DNA of 60,078 bases from Coriobacteriaceae bacterium (GTDB lineage Bacteria > Actinomycetota > Coriobacteriia > Coriobacteriales > Coriobacteriaceae). Below are positions 38,950 to 51,476 of this stretch, in pieces. The DNA is taken from NCBI GenBank assembly GCA_030525945.1, contig JAUNDT010000010.1, positions 1-60,078 of the forward strand. The letters are read 5' to 3'. The notes below the pieces were generated by a model. The model did no database searches. It was not told where the DNA came from and saw only the letters and a list, made by a program, of their open reading frames with translations. Position numbers and translations under genes: made by a program. Position 1 is the stretch's first letter. Every line of letters starts with the position of its first letter.

Positions 38950-40227
38950 TTACTCGGAATACTTATTGCCCTCGCCGAAGGTGCCGGCCTCGACGATCCA
39001 GCCGTCCTTCATGATGACGTCCATGTTGTCGACGTTGAGGGTGTGGATGTCGGCGGCGACGTCGCCGTTCACCACGAGCAGGTCGGCGCACTTGCCGGCC
39101 TCGAGGGAACCGGTCTCGTCCTCGATGTGGCACATCTTGGCGCCGTTGAGGGTGGCGCAGGTGATGGTCTCGACCGGGGTGAAGCCGATCTTGTCCACGA
39201 ACTCGTACATCTCCTCGATGGAGCAGGTGCCGTAAGGCGTGACGAAGGAGAAGGAGTCGGAGCCGATGGTCATGACCACGCCGCGCTTCTTGGCCTCGCG
39301 CAGGCAGTCGTAGTTGCGCTGGAGCTCCTTCTCAACGAGGGTGCCCTCGTACTTGTCGTGCAGCTCGGGCACGTACACCGGCGGATAGGTGGAGTACCAG
39401 GTGGGCAGGAAGGCGATCGTGGGCGTGAAGAAGGTGCCCTGCTCGGCCATGAGGTCCATGGTCTTCTCGTCGATGTCGAAGCCGTGGATCAGCTGTTCGC
39501 AGCCAAAGCGCACGGAGTCATACGCGGCGGCGTGATTGTTGTAGCAGTGGCTCCACACCGGGATGCCGACCATCTTGGCCTCGTCGACCACGGCCTTAAT
39601 CTCCTCGGAGCAGTAGTGCTGGTCGCGACCGGAGTCCCAGCGCCAAATGCCGCCGCCGGTAGCCCAGATCTTGATGGCGTCGGGGTTCTCACGCAGGCGA
39701 CGACGCACGGCCTTGCGCAGATCCCACGGGCCGTCGACCTGGTCGCCCCAAGGATGGGATTCCTTGTTCTCGAGCTGGCTGCAGTGGTGGGAGTCGCCGT
39801 GGCCGGCGGTGCGGCAGAAGCCCAGACCGGTGGCCAGGACGCGCGGGCCCTTGAAGACGCCCTTGTCGATGCAGTCGCGGACCTGGATGCCAAAGCGGCC
39901 GATCTCGCACACGGTGGTCAGACCGTGAGTGAGGCAGTCGTAGGCCTGCTTAACGGCGACGGCCTGCTTCTCGAGCAGCGGCTGCATGACCCAGTCGGTG
40001 TCGTCGTCGGTGAGGTTGCCGGAGAAGTGCAGGTGGGTGTCGATCAGGCCGGGCATAACGGTCTTGCCGGCGGCGTCGATAACCTCGTAGCCCTCAGGAG
40101 TGTCCTGATGAGCGCCGGCGTACTCGATCTTGCCGTTCTCATCAACGAGGACGAGGGAGTTCTCGACCGGCTCGGCGCCGGTGCCGTCGATGAGCTTGCC
40201 GCCGACGATTGCATACTTCTTACCCAT
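38950..40227 (-). CDS. Metal-dependent amidohydrolase
   Basis: The 425-residue protein is an amidohydrolase-superfamily TIM barrel of the imidazolonepropionase-like/prolidase-like group. Metal ligands are visible in order: H-x-H (DTHLHFSG), the carboxylated lysine (KIWATGGG), WSHCYN, IHGFDID and the final aspartate in TIGSDSF. Zn-dependent hydrolysis of a cyclic amide or dipeptide-like bond is expected. AAAGGAGG precedes the ATG. It lies 237 bp after an amino acid permease gene on the same strand, so import and hydrolysis of an amino acid derivative is a reasonable guess. Confidence 0.9.
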   Translation of the reverse strand: MGKKYAIVGGKLIDGTGAEPVENSLVLVDENGKIEYAGAHQDTPEGYEVIDAAGKTVMPGLIDTHLHFSGNLTDDDTDWVMQPLLEKQAVAVKQAYDCLTHGLTTVCEIGRFGIQVRDCIDKGVFKGPRVLATGLGFCRTAGHGDSHHCSQLENKESHPWGDQVDGPWDLRKAVRRRLRENPDAIKIWATGGGIWRWDSGRDQHYCSEEIKAVVDEAKMVGIPVWSHCYNNHAAAYDSVRFGCEQLIHGFDIDEKTMDLMAEQGTFFTPTIAFLPTWYSTYPPVYVPELHDKYEGTLVEKELQRNYDCLREAKKRGVVMTIGSDSFSFVTPYGTCSIEEMYEFVDKIGFTPVETITCATLNGAKMCHIEDETGSLEAGKCADLLVVNGDVAADIHTLNVDNMDVIMKDGWIVEAGTFGEGNKYSE

Positions 40228-40429
40228 GATGTTCCTCCTTTTGGAACGTGAGCTCAGGCGAAGCCGGCCACGTGGGACGAGCCGGCACGCCTTGCAATGG
40301 CTCCCGGCCGCGCGGGGTACAAGACGCGGCCAGGCAGTGCCTGAAGGGATGTGCCAAACGGAGCGTTACGGCTCCACAGGACGCGGGGTGCGCCGTGGGA
40401 GCGATGCGGCTCCCGGGCGCGGAAGGGGT

Positions 40430-40452
40430 GCGCCGGGCACATGACCCGGCGC
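40430..40452 (-). terminator. Hairpin after the permease gene
   Basis: gcgccggg (40430-40437) and cccggcgc (40445-40452) form an 8-bp perfect stem 12 nt past the permease stop. No T-tract follows, so it may stabilise or attenuate transcription into the amidohydrolase gene rather than end it. The 40228-40429 stretch holds further short ggagc/gctcc pairs and no gene. Confidence 0.5.
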
Positions 40453-40464
40453 GGGGCAGGTGCG

Positions 40465-41910
40465 CTACTTGGCGCGCGCCTTGGTGAAGGCCATGAGAGC
40501 CAGGCCGATGACCAGCCAGCCGATCACGATGGACCACTCAACCATGTTGAGGCAGGCGGGGCTGAAGGGCAGCACGAGCAGGCCGATGATGATGGCGCCA
40601 GCCGCGATGGCCAGGCAGATGCCGAACTTGCCGCCGGGGACCTTGTAGGGGCGAGGCAGATCGGGCTCGGTGTAGCGCATCTTGAGGCACGCAAGGGCGA
40701 CCATGGTGCAGGAGAAGATGAACGCGAGCGCGGAGACGTTGGTCAGCGGGATGAGCATGTTCTTGCCCAGGAACGGACCGACGATGGTGATGACCGCGAG
40801 GACGACGCAGGCGAGCTTGGGCGCGCCGGACTTCTCGTCCACCTCGGCGAACTTCTCGGGCAGCTGACCCTTGCGGCCCATGGCGAGCATGATGCGGCTC
40901 GTGGCGCCGTAGAAGGAGTTCATCGGACCCATGGGCCCCAACGTCGCGATGACGAGCATGGCGATGTAGAGGATCATGTTGATGTTCTTGAGGCAGGCGA
41001 GCGCCGGGACGGGCTGCTCGACAAAGTCATGCCAAGGCAGGATCGTGCCGAAGGAGTAGATGCACACCATGTAGAAGCCGCCGGCAGCAAGCAGGGCAAG
41101 GGAGATAATCTTGCCGAACTTGTTCCAGTTGAGGCCCTCGGCGGCTTCTTCGGCCTGCTGAGGGATGGTGTCGAAGCCCGCGTAGAAGAACGGTGTGAGC
41201 ACGAGCACGCTCACGATACCCGCGAGCAGGTTGGTGCTCTCGGTGGCAGCCACACCGCCGCCGGCGTTGGTGACCTCGGAGAACACGGGCATCGCGTTGC
41301 TCGGGGAGCCGGTGAAGATGGACACGCCCATGGCGAGCAGCATGCCGCACAGCAGGGCCTTAGTGAGGAAGGCCTGCAGCTTGGCGGCGGAGCTGGCGCC
41401 GCGGAAGTTGAGGTAGATCACGTAGCCGGCGAAGGCGAGAGCGATAAGCGTGGGGAACAGGTACACGTCTGCACCGAGGATGGTGTAGAGCTTGACGGCG
41501 CGCAGCCACTCAAGGCCGGGCAGGCCGCCGAACATGTCCGACACCAGCGTGGAAATGGCGATTGCCTCCCACGGGCACAGGATGCCGTTGCCGAGTGCCA
41601 GGAACCAACCGGTGATGTAGGACGCCGTGTGGCCGAAGGTGCGGTCGACGTACTCCACGATACCGCCGGAAACCGGGATGGCAGCCGTAAGCTCGCCAAA
41701 CACCGCTCCGATGGGCACCAGCGCGATGGCGCCCAAGAGGAATGCAATCATAGCGGGAACGGGGCCGCCGCCAACGACCATCCAGTCGCCAACCTGCAGC
41801 ACCCAGCCAGTGCCGATGATCGCGCCGAAGCCGATGGTGAAGAAGTTCCACAGCGACAGCGTCTTTTTCATACCGCCCTGCTCTGCTGCAGGAGCCTTGG
41901 TGTCCGCCAT
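40465..41910 (-). CDS. APC-family amino acid permease
   Basis: The 481-residue protein has about twelve membrane segments and the APC start FFTIGFGAIIGTGWV, in which the GxIIGxG loop binds the amino acid backbone. Other landmarks are an AIPVSGGIVEYVDRTFG segment, PQQAEEAAEG in the middle and a PxLPRPYKVPGG loop near the end. It is a proton- or antiport-coupled amino acid transporter; the specificity is unknown. AAAGGAGG lies six nt before the ATG at 41910. It is upstream of the amidohydrolase gene and probably on the same transcript. Confidence 0.93.
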   Translation of the reverse strand: MADTKAPAAEQGGMKKTLSLWNFFTIGFGAIIGTGWVLQVGDWMVVGGGPVPAMIAFLLGAIALVPIGAVFGELTAAIPVSGGIVEYVDRTFGHTASYITGWFLALGNGILCPWEAIAISTLVSDMFGGLPGLEWLRAVKLYTILGADVYLFPTLIALAFAGYVIYLNFRGASSAAKLQAFLTKALLCGMLLAMGVSIFTGSPSNAMPVFSEVTNAGGGVAATESTNLLAGIVSVLVLTPFFYAGFDTIPQQAEEAAEGLNWNKFGKIISLALLAAGGFYMVCIYSFGTILPWHDFVEQPVPALACLKNINMILYIAMLVIATLGPMGPMNSFYGATSRIMLAMGRKGQLPEKFAEVDEKSGAPKLACVVLAVITIVGPFLGKNMLIPLTNVSALAFIFSCTMVALACLKMRYTEPDLPRPYKVPGGKFGICLAIAAGAIIIGLLVLPFSPACLNMVEWSIVIGWLVIGLALMAFTKARAK

Positions 41911-42335
41911 AGCACGCCTCCTTTCTCTGTTCGAGGCCGGCTTCTTGCCCGCCGGCCCGCCTTGCGCACGGTCAAATTTGCCGCACGCGTTCCAACTGAT
42001 TGCAGAATAGTGCGAGCCGCCGCGCACGTTCGAGGCGCGTCGACTTGCGGACAGGCGGCCTTGACGAGCGGTGCCGAATTCCCGACGAATGGCGAGGCGG
42101 CGGTGCGGCGATGGATGGACGGGCGGAGGAGTGGAGCTGCGGAGGGGGCCGGGCGGACGGAGGTGCGGACGGCGGAGAGAGCCGGGCGGAAGAACGGCCA
42201 ATCGCGCGGAGATGGCGAGCTGGCAAGGAGCGTGCCTAGGCTGCGATTGTTGCGACCTGCGAGGTCAGACGGCGTTCACATGAGGCGCCTTGCAAGCTGA
42301 TACACTGGGGATATTGCATTTTGAGGGAGGCGCGC
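41911..42335. other. Divergent intergenic region with a purine-rich tract
   Basis: This 425-bp gap lies between the leftward permease and the rightward C39-like gene. About 42090-42195 is a G/A-rich run on the plus strand (gatggatggacggg...). A TACACT near 42302, just before the C39-like gene, could be a -10. No gene is supported. Confidence 0.4.
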
Positions 42336-43784
42336 ATGAGCACCGGCAACAAGTACGAGACTCCTCGCCGCAGCAATGTGCGGCTTGCCGATCAACGCGG
42401 CGGTGCCGGAGCGTCCGCTTCGCACGACCTCCCGCTTGGCGTCAACGAGCGCCGTCGCGGACCGGGGGCATCCAGCGGATACGATGCGCGCTCCGCCGGG
42501 GCACGCGGGGCTACCGGGGGACATGGTCCGCGTACTGCCGTGTCGGGCGTTCGTGATGCATACGGCTCGCGGCCTGTGGGGACCCGGGGCTCGTCACGGA
42601 CGGGCGGCGCGCGGCCCACTGGTTCGGACCGCGAAAGACAGCCTGGTGGCGGGCGGCCTGCTGGTGCGGTCCGCGAGGGTCAACTTGGCGAAGGACGGCT
42701 TGCTGGTTCGAACCCCAAGAATCGACCTGGCTCCGGTCGACCTACTGATTCGCACGGCGAGGGCCGACTTGGCAGCGGGATAGATTCCAGGGCCGCTTCC
42801 GCACGGCGCGCGGACGGCGCGCGAACCCCCGGGCGTACAGGCAGGCCCCAAGAGCGAGCTGCCCGAAGTGGCAGCGCCACTCCGCACACTGGCGCCCGTG
42901 CATCGCGCCTCGGCTCAGCCGCACGGCCCGGCGCGCCCCGACCTCGTAGAAACGCCTCGGCCCCCGCACGCGGCGCCCAACCGGGCACAGCCAACAGGCG
43001 CCGAAGCCCACAGACCCGCAACTCGGCACCCCGCCTACGCAGCGGCTCTCCTCGGCGCAGGCTCTCCCCGCGCAAGCGTGCCCTGAGTCCTCTCATCATC
43101 CTGATGATCGTGTTCGTGGGCGTTGCGGGGTTCGGCGTATACAGCGCCGTTACGCACATGCAACGTCAAGCGGCCGAGGAGGCCGCGCGCGTTGAAGCTG
43201 CACAGGAGAAGAAGCGCCTTGAGTCCATGCGCGTGCACCCGAACAAGCTGGGGCAGCAGGGCGTGACGGTGTCCACGCCCAAGTCGCAGTGGCGCAAGGG
43301 CGACATGCCGCATCTGTACCAAACCGACCCCGCGTGGGCGGCGCTCCCCTACGCAGGCGGCGATGTGCGCGCAAACGCGTGCGGGCCAACCTGCCTCTCC
43401 ATGGTCTATGTGTATCTCACCGGAAAACAGGACCTTGATCCGGGAAAAATGTCCGCCTTTGCGGACGCGAACAACTACGCCCCCACAGGAGCCACGGAAT
43501 GGCGCTTTATGACCGAGGGCGCCCAGTCACTGGGGCTCAACTCGTCCGCCATCCCCGTTTCGCGTGCGAGCATTACCCGGGCGCTCGCCGCCGGCCAGCC
43601 GGTTGTTTGCAGCGTGGAGCCGGGCGACTTCACCACGGTTGGTCACTATATCGTGCTCAAAAGCATCGACGATCGCGGCATGGTCGAGGTGTTCGACCCC
43701 AACAGCCCGCTCAACAGCTCCAAACGCTGGGGCATTCAGCGCATTTTGAACCAAACGGTCGTCTGCTGGACCTTCTGGATGTAA
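42336..43784 (+). CDS. Membrane-anchored C39-like peptidase with long Arg/Gly-rich cytoplasmic tail
   Basis: The 482-residue protein has three parts. Residues 1-245 are low-complexity, rich in Arg, Gly, Ser, Pro and Ala, and strongly basic. One membrane segment follows (about 250-272), then an extracellular coiled stretch, and a C39_2 peptidase-like domain. In that domain the catalytic Cys is C349 (NACGPTC), the His lies in VGHYIVL and the third residue in FDPNSPLN. The domain cleaves peptides or amides outside the cell; it is not linked to a transporter. GGGAGG lies five nt before the ATG at 42336. A 245-residue disordered, RNA- or DNA-binding-like cytoplasmic tail on such a peptidase is unusual. 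Confidence 0.82.
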   Translation: MSTGNKYETPRRSNVRLADQRGGAGASASHDLPLGVNERRRGPGASSGYDARSAGARGATGGHGPRTAVSGVRDAYGSRPVGTRGSSRTGGARPTGSDRERQPGGGRPAGAVREGQLGEGRLAGSNPKNRPGSGRPTDSHGEGRLGSGIDSRAASARRADGARTPGRTGRPQERAARSGSATPHTGARASRLGSAARPGAPRPRRNASAPARGAQPGTANRRRSPQTRNSAPRLRSGSPRRRLSPRKRALSPLIILMIVFVGVAGFGVYSAVTHMQRQAAEEAARVEAAQEKKRLESMRVHPNKLGQQGVTVSTPKSQWRKGDMPHLYQTDPAWAALPYAGGDVRANACGPTCLSMVYVYLTGKQDLDPGKMSAFADANNYAPTGATEWRFMTEGAQSLGLNSSAIPVSRASITRALAAGQPVVCSVEPGDFTTVGHYIVLKSIDDRGMVEVFDPNSPLNSSKRWGIQRILNQTVVCWTFWM

Positions 43785-43842
43785 CGCGAGTCGCAATACC
43801 GGTGGCGACATGCCCCAGACTCGGTCCCGCCCTATGCGCCTG

Positions 43843-43936
43843 CGCCCGCTCGAGCGCGGGCGTCTGCTCCATGTGCAGGCCCTCGCTCGCGCGTGGGCGC
43901 TCGTCCCGTGCGCCTGCACCCGCCCGTGCGCGGGTG
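43843..43936 (+). repeat. Twin hairpins with a compensatory base change
   Basis: Two 7-bp hairpins with 6-nt loops (43843-43849/43856-43862 and 43917-43923/43930-43936) are 74 nt apart within similar flanks (gcgcctgc before, tctgc after). The G-C pair at the second position of the first stem is an A-T pair in the second, so pairing is kept. They lie 59 and 133 nt past the C39-like gene. Confidence 0.6.
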
Positions 43937-44074
43937 TCTGCCTCGTGCGTGGCACCCGCCTCGCGTGCTGGCGCCAGTCAGTTGCCGTGCGCTGCCACCA
44001 TTCCCCACCTCCAGCCCCTTCCCCCTGCACAAAGGCTATTTGCCACCTCCCGCCCCTTCTCCCTGCGCAAAGCA

Positions 44075-44115
44075 ACAAAAGGAAAGGCGCCCCGGGGCAG
44101 TAAGCCGAGGCGCCT
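44075..44115 (-). terminator. Rho-independent terminator downstream of the carbamate kinase gene
   Basis: On the minus strand AGGCGCC (44115-44109) pairs with GGCGCCT (44091-44085), with a T-rich run (TTTCCTTTTGTT) after it. It lies about 150 nt past the arcC stop and probably also ends any antisense read-through towards the C39-like gene. Confidence 0.65.
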
Positions 44116-44216
44116 CAAGGGAGAGGAAGGCGATTTGAAAACCGAGTCGCCAGACCCGGACGTGCGAACCCTCAAGAGCCGCAGGCCGGCGCGGAAGAGG
44201 ATGGCACGCACCCATC

Positions 44217-44254
44217 GCGCGGCGCCCCGTCGACTGAACGCCGGGGCGCCGCGC
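44217..44254 (-). other. 13-bp hairpin immediately after arcC
   Basis: gcgcggcgccccg (44217-44229) pairs perfectly with 44242-44254. It begins 13 nt past the arcC stop but has no T-tract, so it may protect the mRNA 3' end ahead of the true terminator. Confidence 0.65.
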
Positions 44255-44266
44255 TTGGAAGAACTA

Positions 44267-45229
44267 CTAGCCCGTGATGCGGGTGCCGGAGAGGCCAGCC
44301 ATGGTCTCGGCGGCCTTGTCGAGGGCACCGATGATGCAAGTGCGGCCTTTGCGGGAGCGAGCGAACTTGATGGCGGCGCGGACCTTGGGCTCCATGGAAC
44401 CCTTGCCGAACTGACCCTCGTCGGCCAGGCGCTCGGCCTCGTCGGCGGTGAGCTCCTCGAGCTCCTCCTGGTTGGGCTTGCCAAAGTTGATGGCAACGTG
44501 CTCAACGGCGGTCAGCAGGAACAGAACGTCGGCGGAGCAGTCCTCAGCGAGGAGCTCGCCGCCCATATCCTTGTCGATAACAGCGGCAACGCCCTTGTAG
44601 CAGCCCTTGTTCTCGTAGTCGCGAACCACGGGGATGCCGCCGCCACCGCAGGCGATGACGATGAACTCGTTGTCGAGGAGGTTCAGAATGGAGTCGGCCT
44701 CGACGATCTTCTTGGGCTCGGGGGAGGCCACAACGCGACGCCAGCCGCGGCCGGAATCCTCAACGAAGGTCATATCCGGGTTCTCGGCCATAATCTCCTT
44801 GGCCTGCTCCTCGGTGTAGAACGGGCCGATCGGCTTGGTGGGGTTGGCGAACGCGGGATCGTCGGGATCGCACTCGATCTGGGTGACGACCGTGGCGGCG
44901 TGCCAGCGCTTATAACGCTTGTGCATCTCGCGGCCGATGCCCTGCTGCAGGTGGTAGCCGATATAACCCTGGGACATGGCGCCGCACTCAGGCAGGTCCA
45001 TGGCAGGGGTGCCGATGGTCTCATGCGCGGAGGCGAAGGCGTTCTGGATCATGCCGACCTGCGGGCCGTTGCCGTGGGTGATGATGATCTCGTTGCCCTG
45101 CTCAATGAGGCCCAGAAGGGCGTGGGCGGCGTGGTTGACCTTCTCGATCTGCTCAGCCGGGGTATCGCCGAGGGCGTTGCCACCAAGGGCGACGACAATG
45201 CGGTCGGGCTTGCCGTAAGGCTTGGACAT
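44267..45229 (-). CDS. arcC: Carbamate kinase
   Basis: The 320-residue enzyme interconverts carbamoyl phosphate plus ADP with ATP, CO2 and ammonia, giving ATP from arginine or purine/allantoin breakdown. Visible family landmarks are VVALGGNALG at the start, THGNGPQVG, CGGGGIPVV and the AAIKFA...IIGAL end. GAGG lies six nt before the ATG. No arginine deiminase or ornithine transcarbamylase gene is adjacent, so the carbamoyl phosphate source must be encoded elsewhere. The gene looks monocistronic. Confidence 0.96.
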   Translation of the reverse strand: MSKPYGKPDRIVVALGGNALGDTPAEQIEKVNHAAHALLGLIEQGNEIIITHGNGPQVGMIQNAFASAHETIGTPAMDLPECGAMSQGYIGYHLQQGIGREMHKRYKRWHAATVVTQIECDPDDPAFANPTKPIGPFYTEEQAKEIMAENPDMTFVEDSGRGWRRVVASPEPKKIVEADSILNLLDNEFIVIACGGGGIPVVRDYENKGCYKGVAAVIDKDMGGELLAEDCSADVLFLLTAVEHVAINFGKPNQEELEELTADEAERLADEGQFGKGSMEPKVRAAIKFARSRKGRTCIIGALDKAAETMAGLSGTRITG

Positions 45230-45556
45230 GACTGCCTCTTTTCTAACGGAGGGCGCTGATGTCTAAATATTCACCAGCTGTCGTACTTTATGCAATATAC
45301 CCTCTTCCGCGGGTTGGCTATTCATGTTTTTCAACAAGTCTGGTGAACGGCTGATTATTGCCGATGAACGTCATATCCCAAGGATACGGGCACGAGTTGC
45401 ACACATTGCTCAAACGATTTAACAAACGCCCTCCCGTGCATACCCCACCTGCTGGAATTATCTATCTATACATTTTGATAGCCGCAAACTCAGCTAATAT
45501 ACGCTCGCGTTAGCAGGGTGGAGTATGGAAGCGGACGTCCTCGAGGCACGGCGCGG
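45230..45556. other. AT-richer promoter region of arcC and adjacent non-coding DNA
   Basis: TTGCAT followed 17 nt later by GAATAT (minus strand, about 45290 to 45262) is a weak candidate promoter for arcC. The rest shows no gene, and composition is lower in GC than the flanking genes. Confidence 0.35.
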
Positions 45557-45747
45557 CAAACTCCGTGCGCTTCCTTCGTGTTCGATGAGCCTTTTCGAAC
45601 TTGAGCACATCTCCCGTGTTCGGCCCCGAACTCGCAGCGCCCCTTTCAAACTCGGTGCACTTTTTCAAACTCGGTGCGCTTTTTGACCATCTTCGAGCGA
45701 AATTCTGGTTCAAAAGTGCACCGAGTTTTGGGAAGTGCACCGATGTT
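45557..45747. repeat. Cluster of caaactcggtgcactt repeats
   Basis: Direct copies lie at 45557-45572, 45647-45662 and 45666-45681. Inverted copies lie at 45714-45728 and, shortened, at 45733-45747. A tgacca/tggttca pair sits between the arms. The arrangement parallels 22140-22221, more than 23 kb away. No gene is encoded. Confidence 0.8.
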
Positions 45748-45810
45748 CACGAGGCAACTTAGTCGCCAGCGCATGCCCGGCGCAACAGACTCCGGCACCA
45801 CACCTCACCA

Positions 45811-45846
45811 CAAAAACGGGCCCCGAGGGCAATGCCTCGGGGCCCG
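45811..45846 (-). terminator. Rho-independent terminator of nifJ
   Basis: A 12-bp perfect stem (45817-45828 with 45835-45846, cgggccccgagg) is followed on the minus strand by TTTTTG. It lies about 160 nt beyond the nifJ stop. Confidence 0.88.
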
Positions 45847-46006
45847 CATGTCGTCCTCATAACGACGAGCCTATATGTTCGGCCACATCTCCGTTACGCT
45901 CCCGCGCTCAGAACCAGCCTCTACCTGCATTCGGATCCAACAGCACCCAGCCTGCAAATCGGCTCAGCCCCGCACTCGGGACCCATCCGGAGCCCTTCGC
46001 CCAGAC

Positions 46007-49549
<3,543 letters not shown>

Positions 49550-49902
49550 ATACCCCTCTCCTCTCGAACTAGGTATATAAGGCGCCGGGGTCGTGCGGCC
49601 CCGGTTGGTTACCGTGAGGCTGACAAGCAAAAGCAGCAGGTCAACCTACATGCAAACACACACGCACGCGGCATGGCAAAGCACACGAACACGCGCGTTA
49701 GTCCATTGTACCCTCACGGCCGCGGGTGCATACGAGCGTAAACGCTAACGGCAAGACCAGGCGGCGAACGGTCGTGCGCCCGCTGGACAAACAACCAATC
49801 AAATTTCTAAATGTTGCGCAACAAATTTTACGCTAGGGGTGTTTCACTCGAGTTACTCAATGAGTCCGAGATTGTATACCTTTGCATTGATGGGGTGGGC
49901 CT
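49550..49902. other. Divergent promoter region of nifJ and the SPFH operon
   Basis: On the nifJ side, TATATA (49574-49579) and a ccgggg/ccccgg hairpin (49585-49590 with 49599-49604) lie just upstream of its start. On the other side, TATACC at 49875-49880 may be a -10 for the SPFH gene. The composition drops sharply in GC from about 49790 rightward. Confidence 0.4.
49812..49823. promoter_or_regulatory. Perfect 12-bp palindrome upstream of the SPFH operon
   Basis: TGTTGCGCAACA, flanked by aaattt runs on both sides, lies about 80 bp upstream of the SPFH gene start. It has the form of an operator for a dimeric regulator; which one is not known. Confidence 0.45.
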
Positions 49903-51048
49903 ATGAAAATCGTTGACGTCATTAAGTACGAGGGTGACAACCGGACATTCATCTCGAAGCATCCAGCAGAGGACTTCAATACGTCCACCCAACTCATCGT
50001 CCATGAATCACAATGCGCGATTTTTTTCTACAACGGCCAGGCTCTCGATTCTTTTGGACCCGGTCGTCATGTACTCGAAACCCAAAACATACCCCTTCTC
50101 ACCGCCTTGACCTCAAAGGTCGCCACTGACGGAGATTCTCCCTTTCACGCCGAGGTTTATTTCATCAATCTCGTTGAACAGATGGGGATCCCTTGGGGTA
50201 CGAATTCTAAAATCCAATACATGGATCCCGAGTTTAATTTCCCTCTGTCCGTCGGTGCTTCTGGGGAGATGGCCCTCGCTGTTAGCAATCCACGGAAGCT
50301 TCTAATCAAATTGGTAGGAACGGAAGCCCTTCTCTCGCAAGATAGGCTAATTGGGTACTTTAAATCGTTTCTGCAGACCCGTATCAAATCTGCCATCGCA
50401 AACGCGATCGTCGAGCAGCATCTCAACATATTCCAGATGGATGCATGCCTTGAGCCCCTGTCTGAAATAATCAAAAGCAAGCTTGCTTCAGATTTTAGTG
50501 TCTACGGGATTGAGCTCAGTCAATTCCTCGTCACGAACATCCTGAAACCTGAGGGAGAACCAGTTTACGAAAAGTTTAAGGAGCTCTATTTCCGACAATT
50601 TGCCGATGTGCGAGAGGCTGAAATTGCGCAGCAGACAGCCGTTATCAACGCGGAAACACTTGCCAAACAGAAAGTAATCGATGCCCATGCCCAGGCAGAA
50701 AAACGCCGCTCCGAAGGCTATACCTATCAACAGGAACGCGGTTACGATGTGGCAGAGAAAGTAGCGGCAAACGAAGCCGTTGGCGAATTCAGCAACCTCG
50801 GCATCGGCATGGGTATGATATCAGGCGTCAGTGGTCCCGTGGCCTCGATGGTGGGCACAGCCATCTCCGATACGATGGTGCCAACAACCCTCGCAGCAAC
50901 CTTCGCCCCAAAGGCGCCCATTGCTGAAACGCCTGATCAAGTTCAGGAAACCGACTTAGGGTTATCCAAATACTGTGTTGGGTGCGGCTATCAATTCCCC
51001 AACCCCTCAATGAAATTCTGCCCCCAATGCGGAACAAAAAGACAGTGA
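49903..51048 (+). CDS. SPFH-domain protein with C-terminal zinc ribbon (YdjI-like)
   Basis: The 381-residue protein has an SPFH/Band 7-like domain (about residues 25-230), an Ala/Glu-rich helical stretch (REAEIAQQTAVINAETLAKQKVIDAHAQAEKRR) and a C-terminal zinc ribbon (C-x2-C...C-x2-C in CVGCGYQF and CPQCGTKRQ). This is the layout of Bacillus YdjI, often labelled virion core protein, which acts with PspA at the membrane under envelope stress. It opens a three-gene rightward operon of noticeably lower GC than its neighbours. No PspA gene is adjacent. The start at 49903 fits the SPFH domain boundary, though the upstream GGGGTGGG is only a fair site. Confidence 0.85.
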   Translation: MKIVDVIKYEGDNRTFISKHPAEDFNTSTQLIVHESQCAIFFYNGQALDSFGPGRHVLETQNIPLLTALTSKVATDGDSPFHAEVYFINLVEQMGIPWGTNSKIQYMDPEFNFPLSVGASGEMALAVSNPRKLLIKLVGTEALLSQDRLIGYFKSFLQTRIKSAIANAIVEQHLNIFQMDACLEPLSEIIKSKLASDFSVYGIELSQFLVTNILKPEGEPVYEKFKELYFRQFADVREAEIAQQTAVINAETLAKQKVIDAHAQAEKRRSEGYTYQQERGYDVAEKVAANEAVGEFSNLGIGMGMISGVSGPVASMVGTAISDTMVPTTLAATFAPKAPIAETPDQVQETDLGLSKYCVGCGYQFPNPSMKFCPQCGTKRQ

Positions 51049-51058
51049 GGGGGCCGAG

Positions 51059-51439
51059 GTGTCAGAAAACGAAAAGACGGTCTTTCAAATCGGCATAGAT
51101 GCCCTGCGAACAATGATTCACCCGCGCAAGCATGGTCAACGCGTCGATTCAATGGTTGAGAAGACGAAGGAGCCTATCGCTTCCGCAAGATTATCGATCA
51201 ATCGCTCACTGGCGCTTCTTGGCGATAATAACGACCCTCTACTCACTTCACTCGCCGATACCCTTCGGTTTTCGGATCCCAGAGGAACCCCCGAAACGGT
51301 TGAGATAGAACGGCGAATTCTCAATCTCTGCCATGAAATTGAGGGCGATGCAGCTTCGGGATCAATCTCTTCTGAACTCATCGGCCGAACAGAACGCCAA
51401 CTACACATTCGCAATCTCATATGTAAGGAAAGCAAATAG
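51059..51439 (+). CDS. Small protein of unknown function in the SPFH operon
   Basis: I do not recognise this 126-residue protein. It is hydrophilic, predicted mostly helical, with no membrane segment or cysteine cluster (one Cys). GAGGGGG lies five nt before the GTG at 51059, 10 nt after the SPFH stop, so it is a real member of the operon. By position it corresponds to the small middle gene of ydjGHI-like modules, but I cannot show homology. Confidence 0.7.
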   Translation: MSENEKTVFQIGIDALRTMIHPRKHGQRVDSMVEKTKEPIASARLSINRSLALLGDNNDPLLTSLADTLRFSDPRGTPETVEIERRILNLCHEIEGDAASGSISSELIGRTERQLHIRNLICKESK

Positions 51440-51476
51440 GGCATCGAGCCCAAACGTGAAAGAAAGGAAGTCTCCC

